Source: an uncultured Clostridia bacterium
GTDB taxonomy: Bacteria > Bacillota > Clostridia > TANB77 > CAG-508
Direction: 5' to 3'
Assembly (NCBI GenBank): GCA_947596225.1
Contig: CANQEX010000004.1
Span: 1-42,266 of the forward strand
Length of the DNA: 42,266 nt
Shown here in pieces: positions 26,680 through 36,137 of this stretch; the first letter of the stretch is position 1, and each line of letters begins with the position of its first letter. The translations under genes were made by a program, and so were the position numbers. The notes under the pieces were generated by a model. It was not told where the DNA came from. It did no database searches and worked only from the letters and a program-made list of their open reading frames with translations.

Positions 26680-27219
26680 TTACACATCATAAATATCAAC
26701 TTGACAATTTTTTATTCTAACAACTTCTTCATTTTCAGTAGGAACTCCATTAAAGTACCAACCAGCTGATCTTAAGAAAAATCCATGTGAACAAATTAAT
26801 ACATTTTCATATTTATTTTTATATTCTTTAATAACATCATCTAAAAAATCAAATACTCTTTTTGTATAAGTTTTACAATCTTCTCCATTTTTAACAGGTA
26901 CATTTTTGGTATAATATCTAATTTCATTAAAAATTTCTTCAGAATTAGGCATACCTTCATAAACTCCTAAATCTCTTTCTATTGCACGATTATCTACTAT
27001 AATTGGAACATTTCTATCTTCATTTATAATTTCAGCTGTTTGTTTTGCACGGATAAGTGGAGAGGTAATTATTATATCTATTGGAATATTTTTTAATTTT
27101 TCTTTTGTTTCTTTAGCTTGTTCAATTCCAGTTTCATTTAATGGAATATCAACTTGACCAGCAGCTTTTTTTAAAGTATTCCATTCTGTTTTTCCATGTC
27201 TAATTATAATTAATTTCAT
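26680..27219 (-). CDS. Histidine phosphatase family protein (phosphoglycerate mutase-like)
   Basis: The 179-residue protein has the catalytic RHG motif (IIIRHGKTEWN, His8), ITSPLIRAKQTAEII with the second Arg, ERDLGVYEGM and the late catalytic His in ICSHGFFLRS. These define the histidine acid phosphatase/dPGM branch. Likely a phosphatase such as a CobC/GpmB type; cofactor-dependent mutase activity is not implied by the sequence. It starts after AAGGAGA. Transcription is opposite to rqcP and divergent from dnaE. Confidence 0.85.
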   Translation of the reverse strand: MKLIIIRHGKTEWNTLKKAAGQVDIPLNETGIEQAKETKEKLKNIPIDIIITSPLIRAKQTAEIINEDRNVPIIVDNRAIERDLGVYEGMPNSEEIFNEIRYYTKNVPVKNGEDCKTYTKRVFDFLDDVIKEYKNKYENVLICSHGFFLRSAGWYFNGVPTENEEVVRIKNCQVDIYDV

Positions 27220-27245
27220 AATTGTTCTCCTTATTAATTTTTCCT

Positions 27246-27274
27246 ATTATATGATATAAATTTTAAATTGTAAA
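27246..27274 (-). promoter_or_regulatory. Promoter for the histidine phosphatase gene
   Basis: On the minus strand: TTTACA (27274-27269), 17 bases, TATAAT (27251-27246). Confidence 0.72.
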
Positions 27275-27287
27275 GCTATACATTATA

Positions 27288-27316
27288 TTGATAAATATAA
27301 TTAAATGTGATATATT
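27288..27316 (+). promoter_or_regulatory. Promoter for dnaE
   Basis: TTGATA (27288-27293), 17 bases, TATATT (27311-27316), 30 bases before the ATG. Confidence 0.62.
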
Positions 27317-27345
27317 TCATACGAACATATAAAGGAGGGGTAATT

Positions 27346-30300
27346 ATGCCAGATTTTGTACATTTGCATGTCCATAGTGAATATAGTTTATTAGATGGAA
27401 TGTGTAGAATTAAAGATTTACCTAAAAGAGCCAAAGAATTAGGAATGAAAGCAATAGCAATAACAGATCATGGGGTAATGTATGGAGCAGTAAATTTTTA
27501 TAAAGAATGTATTAAAGAAGGTATAAAACCTATTATAGGATGTGAAGTTTATGTTGCAAATAGAACTAGATTTGATAAAGAAGCAGGAATAGATGATAAT
27601 TATTCACATCTTATTTTGCTTGCAAAAAATAAAATAGGGTATCAAAATTTAATAAAATTAGTATCTTTAAGTTTTACAGAAGGATATTATTATAAACCTC
27701 GTATAGATACAGATATATTAGAAAAATATAGTGAAGGGCTAGTTTGTTTAAGTGCTTGTTTGGCTGGAAGTGTTAATAAAGCTATTTTAAATGATGATTT
27801 AGAAAAAGCTAAAGAAATTGCTTTATGGCACAAAAAAGTATTTGGAGATGATTATTATTTAGAAATTCAAAATAATGGACTTCCTGAGCAAGTAATGGTT
27901 AATCAAAAATTAATACAACTTTCTAGGGAACTAGGTATTCCTCTTGTTGCAACAAATGATGCACATTATTTAAAAAAAGAAGATAGTTATAATCATGAAA
28001 TCTTACTTTGTATTCAAACTGGTAAGAAAATGACAGATGAAGATAGAATGAGATTTGAAACTGATGAATTTTATATAAAAACACCAGAAGAAATGGCAGA
28101 TTATTTTTCTGCTGTTCCAGAAGCAATAGAAAATACGGTAAAAATTGCAGATAAATGTAATTTTGATTTTGAATTTGGTGTTACAAAACTTCCAAATTAT
28201 GATGTACCAGAAGAGTTTGCAACACATGAGGAATATTTTAGAAAATTAACTTGGGATGGTATTAAAAAAAGATATGGTGAAAATTACAGTAATGAAGTAA
28301 AAAATAGAGCAGAATATGAACTTGGAATAATTTCAAAAATGGGATATATTGATTATTACCTTATTGTGTGGGATTATATAAATTATGCTAAATCTGTAGG
28401 TATTCCAGTAGGACCTGGACGTGGTTCTGGAGCTGGTTCGATAGTAGCATATAGTATAGGAATAACAGATATAGATCCATTAAAATACAATTTACTTTTT
28501 GAAAGATTTTTAAATCCTGAAAGAATAAGTATGCCTGATTTTGATGTGGATTTTTCTGATGAAAGAAGACAAGAAGTAATAGATTATGTTGCAAGAAAAT
28601 ATGGTAGAGATCATGTTTCTCAAATTATAACATTTGGAACTATGTCTGCAAAAAGTGTTGTAAGAGATGTTGGAAGAGTTTTAGATGTACCTTATTCTGA
28701 TGTTGATAAAATTGCTAAAATGATTCCATTTGAAATTCATATGACTTTAGATAAAGCATTAGAACAAAATAGAGAACTAAAAGAGCAATATGAAGCAGAT
28801 GAAACAACAAAAAGAATTATAGATATAGCAAGAGGTTTAGAAGGTATGCCTAGAAATGCTTCTACTCATGCTTGTGGAGTTGTAATAACAAAAGATCCAG
28901 TAGATACTTATGTACCTTTATGTACAAATGATGGAAACGTTGTTGCACAATATACAATGGTTTTATTAGAAGAGCTTGGTCTTTTAAAAATGGACTTTTT
29001 GGGTTTAAGAACATTAAGTGTTATAGCAAATTGTTTAGAACTTGTAAAGCAAAATAGAGGAATAGATGTAAAATTTGATGACAATATGGATGATCCAAAT
29101 GTTTATAAATTATGGCAAGAAGGAAAATCTTTTGGAATATTCCAATTTGAAAGTGCAGGTATAACTTCATTTATGAAAGAATTAAAACCAGATTGCTTTG
29201 AAGATATTGTTGCTGGAGTTTCTTTATATAGACCAGGTCCAATGGATCAAATTCCAAGATATATTAAAGGAAAACTAAATCCAGGTCATAATGAATATAC
29301 TCATCCAGCATTAGAGCCAATATTAAATGTTACCTACGGCTGTATGGTTTATCAAGAACAAGTTATGCAAATAGTTAGAGATTTAGCAGGATACTCTCTT
29401 CGGAAGAGCAGATTTAGTTAGACGTGCTATGGGAAAGAAAAAGCTTGATGTAATGGAAAAAGAAAGAGAAGTATTTATAAATGGACAAGTAGATGAAAAT
29501 GGGAATGTTGAAGTACCAGGTTGTGTAAGAAATGGTATTGATGCAAAATCTGCAAATAAAATTTTTGATGAAATGGCAGAATTTGCAAAATATGCGTTTA
29601 ATAAGTCACATGCAGCTGCATATGCAGTAATTTCTTATAGAACAGCATTTTTAAAATGTTATTATAAAGAAGAATTAATGGCAGCAACTTTAAATAGTTT
29701 TTTAGGAAATTTAGATAAAATTCCTGTATATATTCAAGATTGCAAGGATATGGGAATTGAAATATTAAATCCTAGTATAAATTTGAGCAAAACAAAATTT
29801 ACTGTTATAGATAATAAAATACGTTTTGGACTTGGAAGTATTAAGAATGTAGGAGTTGCAGTAATTGATAGCATTGTTCATGAAAGAGAAAAAAATGGAC
29901 CATTTGAAAGTTTTACATCTTTTTGTGAAAGAATAAAAGATGAATCAGTAAATAAAAAATGTATTGAAAGTTTAATAAAAGCTGGAGCTTTTGATGAGTT
30001 CGGAAAAACTAGAGCAACACTTCTTGCATCATTTGAAACAATTATAGATACAATAAATAATGAAAGCAAAAATAAAATTGAAAATCAAGTATCTATGTTT
30101 GATTTAATGAATGAAGATGAGCAAAATATAGAAACCAAAAAATATACTTTTATAGAAAAAGAAGAAATGCCTGAAAAAGAATTATTAATTTTAGAAAAAG
30201 AAATGTTAGGTGTTTATATAACAGGCCATCCATTAGATAAAATTAGAAAAGCTGTAGAAAATCAAACTAATATTAATACATTTAATATGATAAAAATTAA

Positions 30301-30853
30301 TCAAGAAATGGAAGAATTCGGAAAAACTAGTGATTATAAAGATGGACAATATGTTAAATTTATTGGTGTTGTTTCAAAAATAACAAAAAAATTTACAAGA
30401 AAAAATACTACAATGGCATTTGTTTCATTAGAAGATTTTTATGGAACAGCAGAAATAATAGTATTTGATAGTGTATATTCAAAGGTGAGCAATATACTTG
30501 TAAATGATAATATATTATTTGTAGAAGGCAGATTAAGTTTAAGGGAAGATGAACCTGTAAAGATAGTTGCATCTAACATAAAGGAGTTTTCAGAAGAAAA
30601 TAATGATATAAAAAAACAAGATATACCTATAAAACAAATAAAAACACTTAATATAGATATTACTAATTTGTCTGAAGAACAAAAACAAAGGTTAAAAGGA
30701 GCAATAAAATTTTTTACAGGCGATAGAGCAAATGTAAAATTAGAGATTACAGATAATGAACAAATAAAACCTTGTGGAGGTATATTTTTAACAGATAGAA
30801 TACTAGAAGAATTCAAAAAAATTGTATCTGAAACAAATGTGAAAATTTATTAA
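27346..30853 (+). CDS. dnaE: DNA polymerase III alpha subunit DnaE, interrupted by a CGG-A +1 shift
   Basis: DnaE is a replicative DNA polymerase. The ATG at 27346 follows AAAGGAGGGG and gives MPDFVHLHVHSEYSLLDG, the PHP domain opening; an upstream in-frame ATG at 27307 is less suited. The palm motif MPDFDVDFSD (catalytic Asp at about 398 and 400-402) and NASTHACGVVI, GIFQFES, SLYRPGPMDQIP and YQEQVMQI follow. At GYSL the frame meets CGG (29401). A +1 move gives GRADLVRRAMGKKK, matching the DnaE motif GYSLG-x-AD-x-x-RRAMGKK. The rest includes AYAVISYRTAFLKCYY, the helix-hairpin-helix region, a C-terminal OB fold and the tail. Combined length is about 1168 residues, normal. Without the shift the protein ends at 29421 and loses the last 40 percent. 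Confidence 0.96.
29401..29403 (+). other. CGG-A +1 frameshift site in dnaE
   Basis: CTT-CGG-A: the DnaE frame continues at GGA 29402, the conserved second Gly of GYSLG. The zero frame stops at TAG 29419-29421. Confidence 0.95.
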
Positions 30854-30859
30854 ATTGTA

Positions 30860-30888
30860 TTGAAAAAAATAGTAAAAGAAGGTATAAT
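30860..30888 (+). promoter_or_regulatory. Promoter for the prepilin-like gene
   Basis: TTGAAA (30860-30865), 17 bases, TATAAT (30883-30888), 38 bases before the ATG. Confidence 0.72.
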
Positions 30889-30925
30889 CAAAACAGAAAA
30901 TATTTAGACAAGTAAGGAGAAGGTT

Positions 30926-31447
30926 ATGAAAAAAGAAGATGGATTGTCTATAATTTCATTAGTGTTAATAATTGTAATATTGTTAGTTGGTTTAGGTTTT
31001 GCAGTTAATAAAATTTTTGGAAAAGATGGTGTTATTGATCAATTCAAAGAAGCAGATAATGAATATAATAAAACTGAAATAGTAGATAATCTTAATTTAA
31101 TAGTAAAAGAAAAATATGTTCTAGATTCAAAATATGCAACAGAAAACAATATAGTCGTTAGTGAAATATGTAATCCTAATACTCTTTTTGGATATCTTTT
31201 AGAAAAAGGATATATAGAAGAGTTAAAAGATATAAATGATAATGTTGTTGCTGATCAATATTACGTTAATGCGGATTTGTTTAAAGGAGATATAGCTTCA
31301 AATGCTATAAATGCAAACGGTTCTAATAGTAATGGAACAAAGGTATATAAAGTCAAAAAAGTTGATGATAAATATATGATTTATTTTGTTGATAAATATG
31401 GTAATGAAGAAGAACTTGGAGAATTGAACTTAAATCCAGAAGTATAA
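30926..31447 (+). CDS. Type IV prepilin-like protein
   Basis: The 173-residue protein begins MKKEDGLSIISLVLIIVILL: a short charged leader ending in Gly and then a helix of about 22 hydrophobic residues, the form of a class III signal cleaved by prepilin peptidase after Gly6. The usual Glu at mature position 5 is absent (Ser). The rest is a soluble domain of about 140 residues with no recognised motifs. Many Clostridia have such solitary pseudopilins; no assembly ATPase or peptidase is in this window. The ribosome site is AAGGAGA. A terminator follows. Confidence 0.66.
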   Translation: MKKEDGLSIISLVLIIVILLVGLGFAVNKIFGKDGVIDQFKEADNEYNKTEIVDNLNLIVKEKYVLDSKYATENNIVVSEICNPNTLFGYLLEKGYIEELKDINDNVVADQYYVNADLFKGDIASNAINANGSNSNGTKVYKVKKVDDKYMIYFVDKYGNEEELGELNLNPEV

Positions 31448-31480
31448 AAAATGCAGGCTTATTTAAAAGCCTGCATTTTA
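31448..31480. terminator. Bidirectional terminator
   Basis: AAAATGCAGGCTT (31448-31460) pairs with AAGCCTGCATTTT (31467-31479); it serves the convergent prepilin-like and phosphoribosyltransferase-like genes. Confidence 0.88.
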
Positions 31481-31482
31481 CA

Positions 31483-32349
31483 TTAATTTAAACCATAAAT
31501 ATTTTGTTCAATTAAAGTATTTGCTCTTTTTACAGTTTTGGGATTATCAGATTTTAAAGAATTTTCAATAAATTCAGGATGTTCTATTAAAAATTGTTTC
31601 ATAGAACCATCTGGATCTTTTACGAAATTTCTTAACATTGTTAATTGTTTTTCATTTATAACTCCAAGCTCTTTTGCTTTAACAAATAAATTATCATCTA
31701 TTTGTAATAGTGAAAAGACTTTAACGCCAGAGTTTGTAAGTGTTTCAGTACCACCATTCATTCTATCTACAGCAAAAATACTCCAAATTATATTAGAACC
31801 AAGATTATTAACAGATGGAATCCAACTTCTTGTAAAGCTTGCAGACCAATTTAATAAATCAGCTATATGTAAGAATTTTTTATCTTTAATTTCTGAAACA
31901 AGTTTAGATTCAGAAAAATTACTATTACTTAATACTGTAGTTAAATCTTTATAAATTGTTACATGTGGTTTATTAAGAAGATAAGCAATAATATTTGAGA
32001 AAAACCAATCTCTTCTTTCTCCACCAGAAATATAATCTATTTGGCTTATATCAATATTTTCTTCAATATATTTTTTCATTTCATCAATAATATATTTGTA
32101 GATTTCATTTGAATTATAATGTTCTAAAACTTTATTAAATATATGTGATGGAATATTAGTTTTATCTTGAGTTTCTAGTTCATTGTCTATAAAAGATAAC
32201 AAGTTTTTTGAATCTTCTTCACTACCATAAAGGTAATCTGCGTTTACAAAGTAAGGTCCAATTTTTCCTGATGTATACCAAAAAGGATTATTTTCATCTG
32301 CAACTTTAAATGCACTTGTTTCAAATAATAATGACATTAATTTACTCAT
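31483..32349 (-). CDS. Orotate phosphoribosyltransferase-like protein
   Basis: The start at 32349 follows TTTGGAGG and gives 288 residues. The sequence has FWYTSGKIGPYFVNADYLYG near the N-terminus (like the orotate phosphoribosyltransferase opening, SGR-x-s-p-Y) and IDYISGGERRDWFFSNIIAY, LLNKPHVTIYKD and KFLHIADLLNWSASFTRSW in positions matching the fold of PyrE and related PRPP-dependent transferases. The PRPP-binding loop is not the classical acidic E/D-D motif but HIADLLNWSAS. It is longer than PyrE (about 210) by a helical insertion (about 50-95) and a C-terminal extension (about 225-288). The nearby pyr genes suggest orotate as substrate; this is an inference. Confidence 0.62.
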   Translation of the reverse strand: MSKLMSLLFETSAFKVADENNPFWYTSGKIGPYFVNADYLYGSEEDSKNLLSFIDNELETQDKTNIPSHIFNKVLEHYNSNEIYKYIIDEMKKYIEENIDISQIDYISGGERRDWFFSNIIAYLLNKPHVTIYKDLTTVLSNSNFSESKLVSEIKDKKFLHIADLLNWSASFTRSWIPSVNNLGSNIIWSIFAVDRMNGGTETLTNSGVKVFSLLQIDDNLFVKAKELGVINEKQLTMLRNFVKDPDGSMKQFLIEHPEFIENSLKSDNPKTVKRANTLIEQNIYGLN

Positions 32350-32372
32350 ATTTACCTCCAAAATTTTTTTTA

Positions 32373-32401
32373 ATCATATAGTAAAAAGTAAAAAATGTCA
32401 A
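32373..32401 (-). promoter_or_regulatory. Promoter for the phosphoribosyltransferase-like gene
   Basis: On the minus strand: TTGACA (32401-32396), 17 bases, TATGAT (32378-32373). Confidence 0.74.
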
Positions 32402-32422
32402 TCAACTATATATGTAATTGAC
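32397..32422. repeat. Inverted repeat joining two divergent -35 boxes
   Basis: GTCAAT (32397-32402) and ATTGAC (32417-32422) are inverted copies separated by 14 bases. Each overlaps a -35 box, one for each outward-facing promoter. It could be a shared operator or a chance effect of two TTGAC boxes. Confidence 0.45.
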
Positions 32423-32446
32423 GTAAAAAAATAAATATGATAGGAT
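32418..32446 (+). promoter_or_regulatory. Promoter for the DUF2207-like gene
   Basis: TTGACG (32418-32423), 17 bases, TAGGAT (32441-32446), about 30 bases before the start. Confidence 0.55.
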
Positions 32447-32475
32447 AAATAAAAAATATAGGAGATATTTTTAAA

Positions 32476-34077
32476 ATGTTATTTTTTATAATATCAATGT
32501 TGATAATAGTGGCATTATTAATAATGGCTAATGATATAATGTTTAATAGAAGAAGGTTAATAGGAATAAAAGTTATAGAATTTATATTATGTATAGCTTT
32601 AATCTATTATTTATTTGTTAGTACTTCTACATATATTGTTAAGAAAAATAATATAGAGCATCAAATTAAAGAAAATTCGTTATTAAATAGTCCTATGATA
32701 GAATATGATATAGATGGTACAATAAAGGGGAAAGATACAATAGGTGGCTTTTTATATAAACATTTTGTATATGATGTTTTTGATGCACATACACAAATAA
32801 GTAAATCTGAATATATAAAAAATAATATAATTGTTATGGTTGTTGCATGTATATATTTAGTATATTGGATAGTGTTATTATTATTGTTTGAAAAAGAAGA
32901 AGTAAGTGGATATAAAATTGTTAGTGATGAAGAATTATTTGATAAATATAATCCATTAATGGCAGCATGTATTTCTCAAAATAGAAATATAATGTGTAGA
33001 GATGTAATTGGATTAATTTTAAATCTTATTGATAGAAAGGTAATTAACTTAAGAGTTGTTCCTGATGAGAAAGCTAAAGTAGTAGGTTATAGATATATGA
33101 TTTCTGAAAATACAGAATCAGAAATCAAATTAGATATGATAGAAAAAGAAATATATGATTGGATATTTGAAGATGTACCTAATTTTATGAATGGTTCTTC
33201 TTACTATGATTATATTAAAAAGTCAGAAGAAGGTGTAATAGAAATTGATTTAGTAAAAAGAATAAAAGCAATTACTGAATCAGAAGACACTTATGGAAGG
33301 CTTAAAGAGTTAAATTATAATGTTAAAAGAAGATTGCAAGCAATGGGTGCAAACAAAGAATCTGTTCCACCATTATTAAAACTACTTAACAATGTTCTTA
33401 TAATAATTAGTGGATGTTTAGTTGCAAATCATATATTAAAAAATGGAATGGATATTACAATAACTAATTTACAAGCAGTATATGCAATGTTTATAATGAT
33501 ATTTGCAATTATAATAATACCTGTTATATATGTATTTTCTTTAGTTTGCATAGAATTTATGAGAATAATATTTAGATTTCTCAGTCAAATAACAGAAGGA
33601 TATACAGGTCGAATGTTAATTGCAAAATCAATATCTATAGCATTAGCTACTTTTATAGTTATTGTAATTTATGCTTTTTTTGCAAAAGATTATTATATAA
33701 TTTATGATATATTCTTACTTGGAGTAACATCATTAATAATATTTACAGATGATTATATGTTAAAGCACGATTCTCAGATTTTAAATGATTTCTATAATTT
33801 AAAAAGAATAGAAAAAAATCTTGAAGAATATTCACTTATGAAAAATGAAAATATTGAATATATGAAATTATGGGATAAGTATTATGCATATGCAGTTGCT
33901 TTTGGAATACCAGCACCTGTTAATGAAGAAATAGAAACTGTATATGATAATACAAAAATTGTAACAAAGCCAAATGTAGAAGCAGTTTATTATGTATGTA
34001 AAAGTTATTTAGAAGTAATGTGGGATATGGAATTTTATGATAATAAATCAAAGATAGATATATCAAAATTTTTATAA
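32476..34077 (+). CDS. Large membrane protein, DUF2207-like C-terminus
   Basis: The 533-residue protein has hydrophobic helices at about 2-18, 33-50, 115-138, 302-322, 332-362 and 382-425. Between the third and fourth is a cytosolic winged-helix-like region (VSDEELFDKYNPLMAACISQ, then LILNLIDRKVINLRVV) that matches the DUF2207 domain. The end has MKLWDKYYAYAVAFGIP, the usual DUF2207 closing motif (L-W-x-x-Y-x-x-Y-A-x-A-x-G). The long extracellular N-terminal domain common in the family is reduced. DUF2207 proteins often occur with LemA; a LemA gene lies 6.4 kb downstream. Function unknown, probably envelope related. Confidence 0.62.
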   Translation: MLFFIISMLIIVALLIMANDIMFNRRRLIGIKVIEFILCIALIYYLFVSTSTYIVKKNNIEHQIKENSLLNSPMIEYDIDGTIKGKDTIGGFLYKHFVYDVFDAHTQISKSEYIKNNIIVMVVACIYLVYWIVLLLLFEKEEVSGYKIVSDEELFDKYNPLMAACISQNRNIMCRDVIGLILNLIDRKVINLRVVPDEKAKVVGYRYMISENTESEIKLDMIEKEIYDWIFEDVPNFMNGSSYYDYIKKSEEGVIEIDLVKRIKAITESEDTYGRLKELNYNVKRRLQAMGANKESVPPLLKLLNNVLIIISGCLVANHILKNGMDITITNLQAVYAMFIMIFAIIIIPVIYVFSLVCIEFMRIIFRFLSQITEGYTGRMLIAKSISIALATFIVIVIYAFFAKDYYIIYDIFLLGVTSLIIFTDDYMLKHDSQILNDFYNLKRIEKNLEEYSLMKNENIEYMKLWDKYYAYAVAFGIPAPVNEEIETVYDNTKIVTKPNVEAVYYVCKSYLEVMWDMEFYDNKSKIDISKFL

Positions 34078-34091
34078 TATAGGAGAAAATT

Positions 34092-34631
34092 ATGAAGAAA
34101 AATGGAAATGTAAAAATAGTAGTTATTTTATTAATTATTGCAATAGCAGTTATTGTAGGAATGGGTATTTATATATACAATATTAATACCAGAAAAGCTA
34201 CTTTAGAAGAAAATGTAAAATCATTAGATAGTGAAATAAGTAGTCTACAAGATACTATTAAAGTTCAAGAAAATGAAATGAAAGATAGTAAAGAAGTTTC
34301 CAATAAAACTAATGAAACAGAAAAGCAACCAGTAAAAATAGAAGGAATATATGAGATTGATGGAAATGAAAATTCTGAATTAATATTTTACACTTTTTCT
34401 GGAAATAAAGTTACATATGAAGCTTTACATACCCAAGAGGGAACTTTTGAAATTGTAGATGATAAAATAAAAATAACTTATGATGTTGCATATGGACCAG
34501 AAGGAGAAAAACTAGATGATTTTCCAATTGGTAAAGAAGAGGAATTAACAATTATAGATGAAAACACATTAGTTAGTGTAGTAAAAAATGATAGCGGAAC
34601 ATTTTCAAGTTTATATAAGAAAAAAATTTAG
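34092..34631 (+). CDS. Membrane-anchored protein with coiled coil and outer domain
   Basis: A 179-residue protein of unknown family. It has one N-terminal membrane helix (about 8-29), a coiled coil (about 35-70, with SLDSEISSLQDTIKVQENE) and a C-terminal beta-rich domain (about 80-179) outside the cell by the positive-inside rule. A double beta-hairpin with YEIDGNENSELIFYTFSGNK, EGTFEIVDDKIKITYDV and LTIIDENTLV resembles the lipocalin-like DUF5640 or similar extracellular sensor folds of Clostridia. It starts 14 bases after the DUF2207-like gene with AGGAG, so the two form one operon. Confidence 0.55.
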   Translation: MKKNGNVKIVVILLIIAIAVIVGMGIYIYNINTRKATLEENVKSLDSEISSLQDTIKVQENEMKDSKEVSNKTNETEKQPVKIEGIYEIDGNENSELIFYTFSGNKVTYEALHTQEGTFEIVDDKIKITYDVAYGPEGEKLDDFPIGKEEELTIIDENTLVSVVKNDSGTFSSLYKKKI

Positions 34632-34680
34632 TAATTATATTTTGCTTTCTCATAATTGAAAGGTTTTTAATGTTTTAATA

Positions 34681-34709
34681 TTGAAAAAAAGTATTATAAA
34701 TGATAGAAT
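34681..34709 (+). promoter_or_regulatory. Promoter for pyrC
   Basis: TTGAAA (34681-34686), 17 bases, TAGAAT (34704-34709), 26 bases before the ATG. No PyrR-type leader structure is visible between promoter and start. Confidence 0.68.
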
Positions 34710-34735
34710 GAAAAAAATTATTGAGGAGGTAAAAT

Positions 34736-36010
34736 ATGATTACATTACTAAAAAATGGAAATGTGGTAGATTATGCAAGTAAAACAAATGAAAAATTAGA
34801 TATTCTAATTGAAAATGATAAAATTATAAAAATTCAAAAAAATATTAATGTACAAGCAGATAGAATTATTGATTGTGCAGGATATATTGTTATGCCTGGA
34901 ATGGTAGATATGCACTGCCATTTAAGAGAACCAGGTGGAGAACATAAAGAAACTATAGAAACAGGTTCAAAAAGCGCTGTTGCTGGTGGATTTACAACTA
35001 TTTGCCCTATGCCAAATACTAATCCAACTCCAGATAGCGCTATTGTTTTGAAAGAAATTATAGATAAAGCAAAAAAAGTTAATCTTTGTAATGTATTACC
35101 TTTTTCAAGTGTAACAAAAGGAGAAAAAGGTCAAGAATTAGTTGATTTTAAGTCTCAATTAGAAGCAGGAGCTATTGCTTTTTCAGATGATGGAATGCCA
35201 GTTGAAAATGCAGCAATGATTAGGGAAGCAATGATTGAAGCAAATAAATTAGGAAGTTTTGTTTCAGAACATTGTGAAGAAAAATCAGTATCTGCTGGAG
35301 CAATAAATGCAGGACCAATAGCAGAGAAATTAGGAGTAAAAGGTGTATTACCAGAAGCAGAAGAAATAATGGCTTCAAGAGATATTGTTATTGCCGAAAC
35401 AAATAAATTACATACACATATTTGTCATATAAGTACAAAAACTTCTGTAGACATGATAAGAAGTGCTAAAGCTAGAGGAGTAAATGTAACTTGTGAAACT
35501 TGTCCACATTATTATAGTTTTACTGTAGATGAAGTTTTAGAATCTGGTGTTAATGCAAAAATGAATCCACCATTAAGAGAAGAAAAAGACAGATTAGCAA
35601 TAATTGAAGGTATTAAAGACGGAACAATAGATGCAATAATAACTGATCATGCACCACATGCAGAAGATGAAAAAGCCAAAGGTTTAGCTACAGCTCCTAA
35701 TGGAATTATAGGTTTTGAAACAGCACTTGGTGCTACAGTTACAAATTTAGTTGAACCAGGTTATATTTCATATTTAGATATGGTAAGAGTAATGTCATAT
35801 AATCCTTCAAAATTATTAGGAATTGATAGAGGAGAAATTGCTGAAGGAAAGATTGCAGATATAACAATTTTTGACCCAAATAGAGAATATGTATTTTTAA
35901 AAGAAAATATTGTTTCAAAATCTAAAAATACACCTTGGATAAATAAAAAGTTAAAAGGTCAAGTAAAATATACAATAGTTTCAGGGAGAGTTGTATATGA
36001 AAGAATATAA
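34736..36010 (+). CDS. pyrC: Dihydroorotase PyrC
   Basis: PyrC cyclises carbamoyl aspartate to dihydroorotate, step three of pyrimidine synthesis. The 424-residue protein is of the type I amidohydrolase class: DMHCHLREPGGEHKETIETG with the metal-binding H-x-H, then GGFTTICPMPNTNP, FSDDGMPVEN, HICHISTKTSVDMI, CETCPHYYSFT, the catalytic Asp in IITDHAPHAEDEKA, and GLATAPNGIIGFETAL. All expected zinc ligands are present. The ribosome site is GAGGAGG. It begins the run pyrC-(remnant)-pyrF-pyrK-(DUF6056)-pyrD. Confidence 0.95.
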   Translation: MITLLKNGNVVDYASKTNEKLDILIENDKIIKIQKNINVQADRIIDCAGYIVMPGMVDMHCHLREPGGEHKETIETGSKSAVAGGFTTICPMPNTNPTPDSAIVLKEIIDKAKKVNLCNVLPFSSVTKGEKGQELVDFKSQLEAGAIAFSDDGMPVENAAMIREAMIEANKLGSFVSEHCEEKSVSAGAINAGPIAEKLGVKGVLPEAEEIMASRDIVIAETNKLHTHICHISTKTSVDMIRSAKARGVNVTCETCPHYYSFTVDEVLESGVNAKMNPPLREEKDRLAIIEGIKDGTIDAIITDHAPHAEDEKAKGLATAPNGIIGFETALGATVTNLVEPGYISYLDMVRVMSYNPSKLLGIDRGEIAEGKIADITIFDPNREYVFLKENIVSKSKNTPWINKKLKGQVKYTIVSGRVVYERI

Positions 36011-36134
36011 TAAACTTGTTAGAGATAATCAAAATATAATAATATATCTTTTGAAGAGGTAGAGAAAATAAGATTAAATAAGAAAAAAGAGAGGAGGTTT
36101 TTCTAAAAAGATATTTTTAGAGAAAGTTGAATAA
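35997..36134 (+). pseudogene. Remnant of a MazG-like NTP pyrophosphohydrolase gene
   Basis: Overlapping the pyrC end, an ATG at 35997 begins MKEYNKLVRDN, the typical opening of the 'YNKLVRD' MazG-like pyrophosphohydrolases. The frame soon departs and stops at 36062. Just downstream, in another frame, is NISFEEVEKIRLNKKKE, and after a one-base slip RGGFSKKIFLEKVE ending at 36134. That is the typical C-terminus of the same family. The middle (about 60-70 residues, with the metal-binding helices) is missing. The gene thus seems to have lost its core by deletion and drifted. No CGG is involved here, unlike in the frameshifted living genes. Confidence 0.6.
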
Positions 36135-36137
36135 TAA

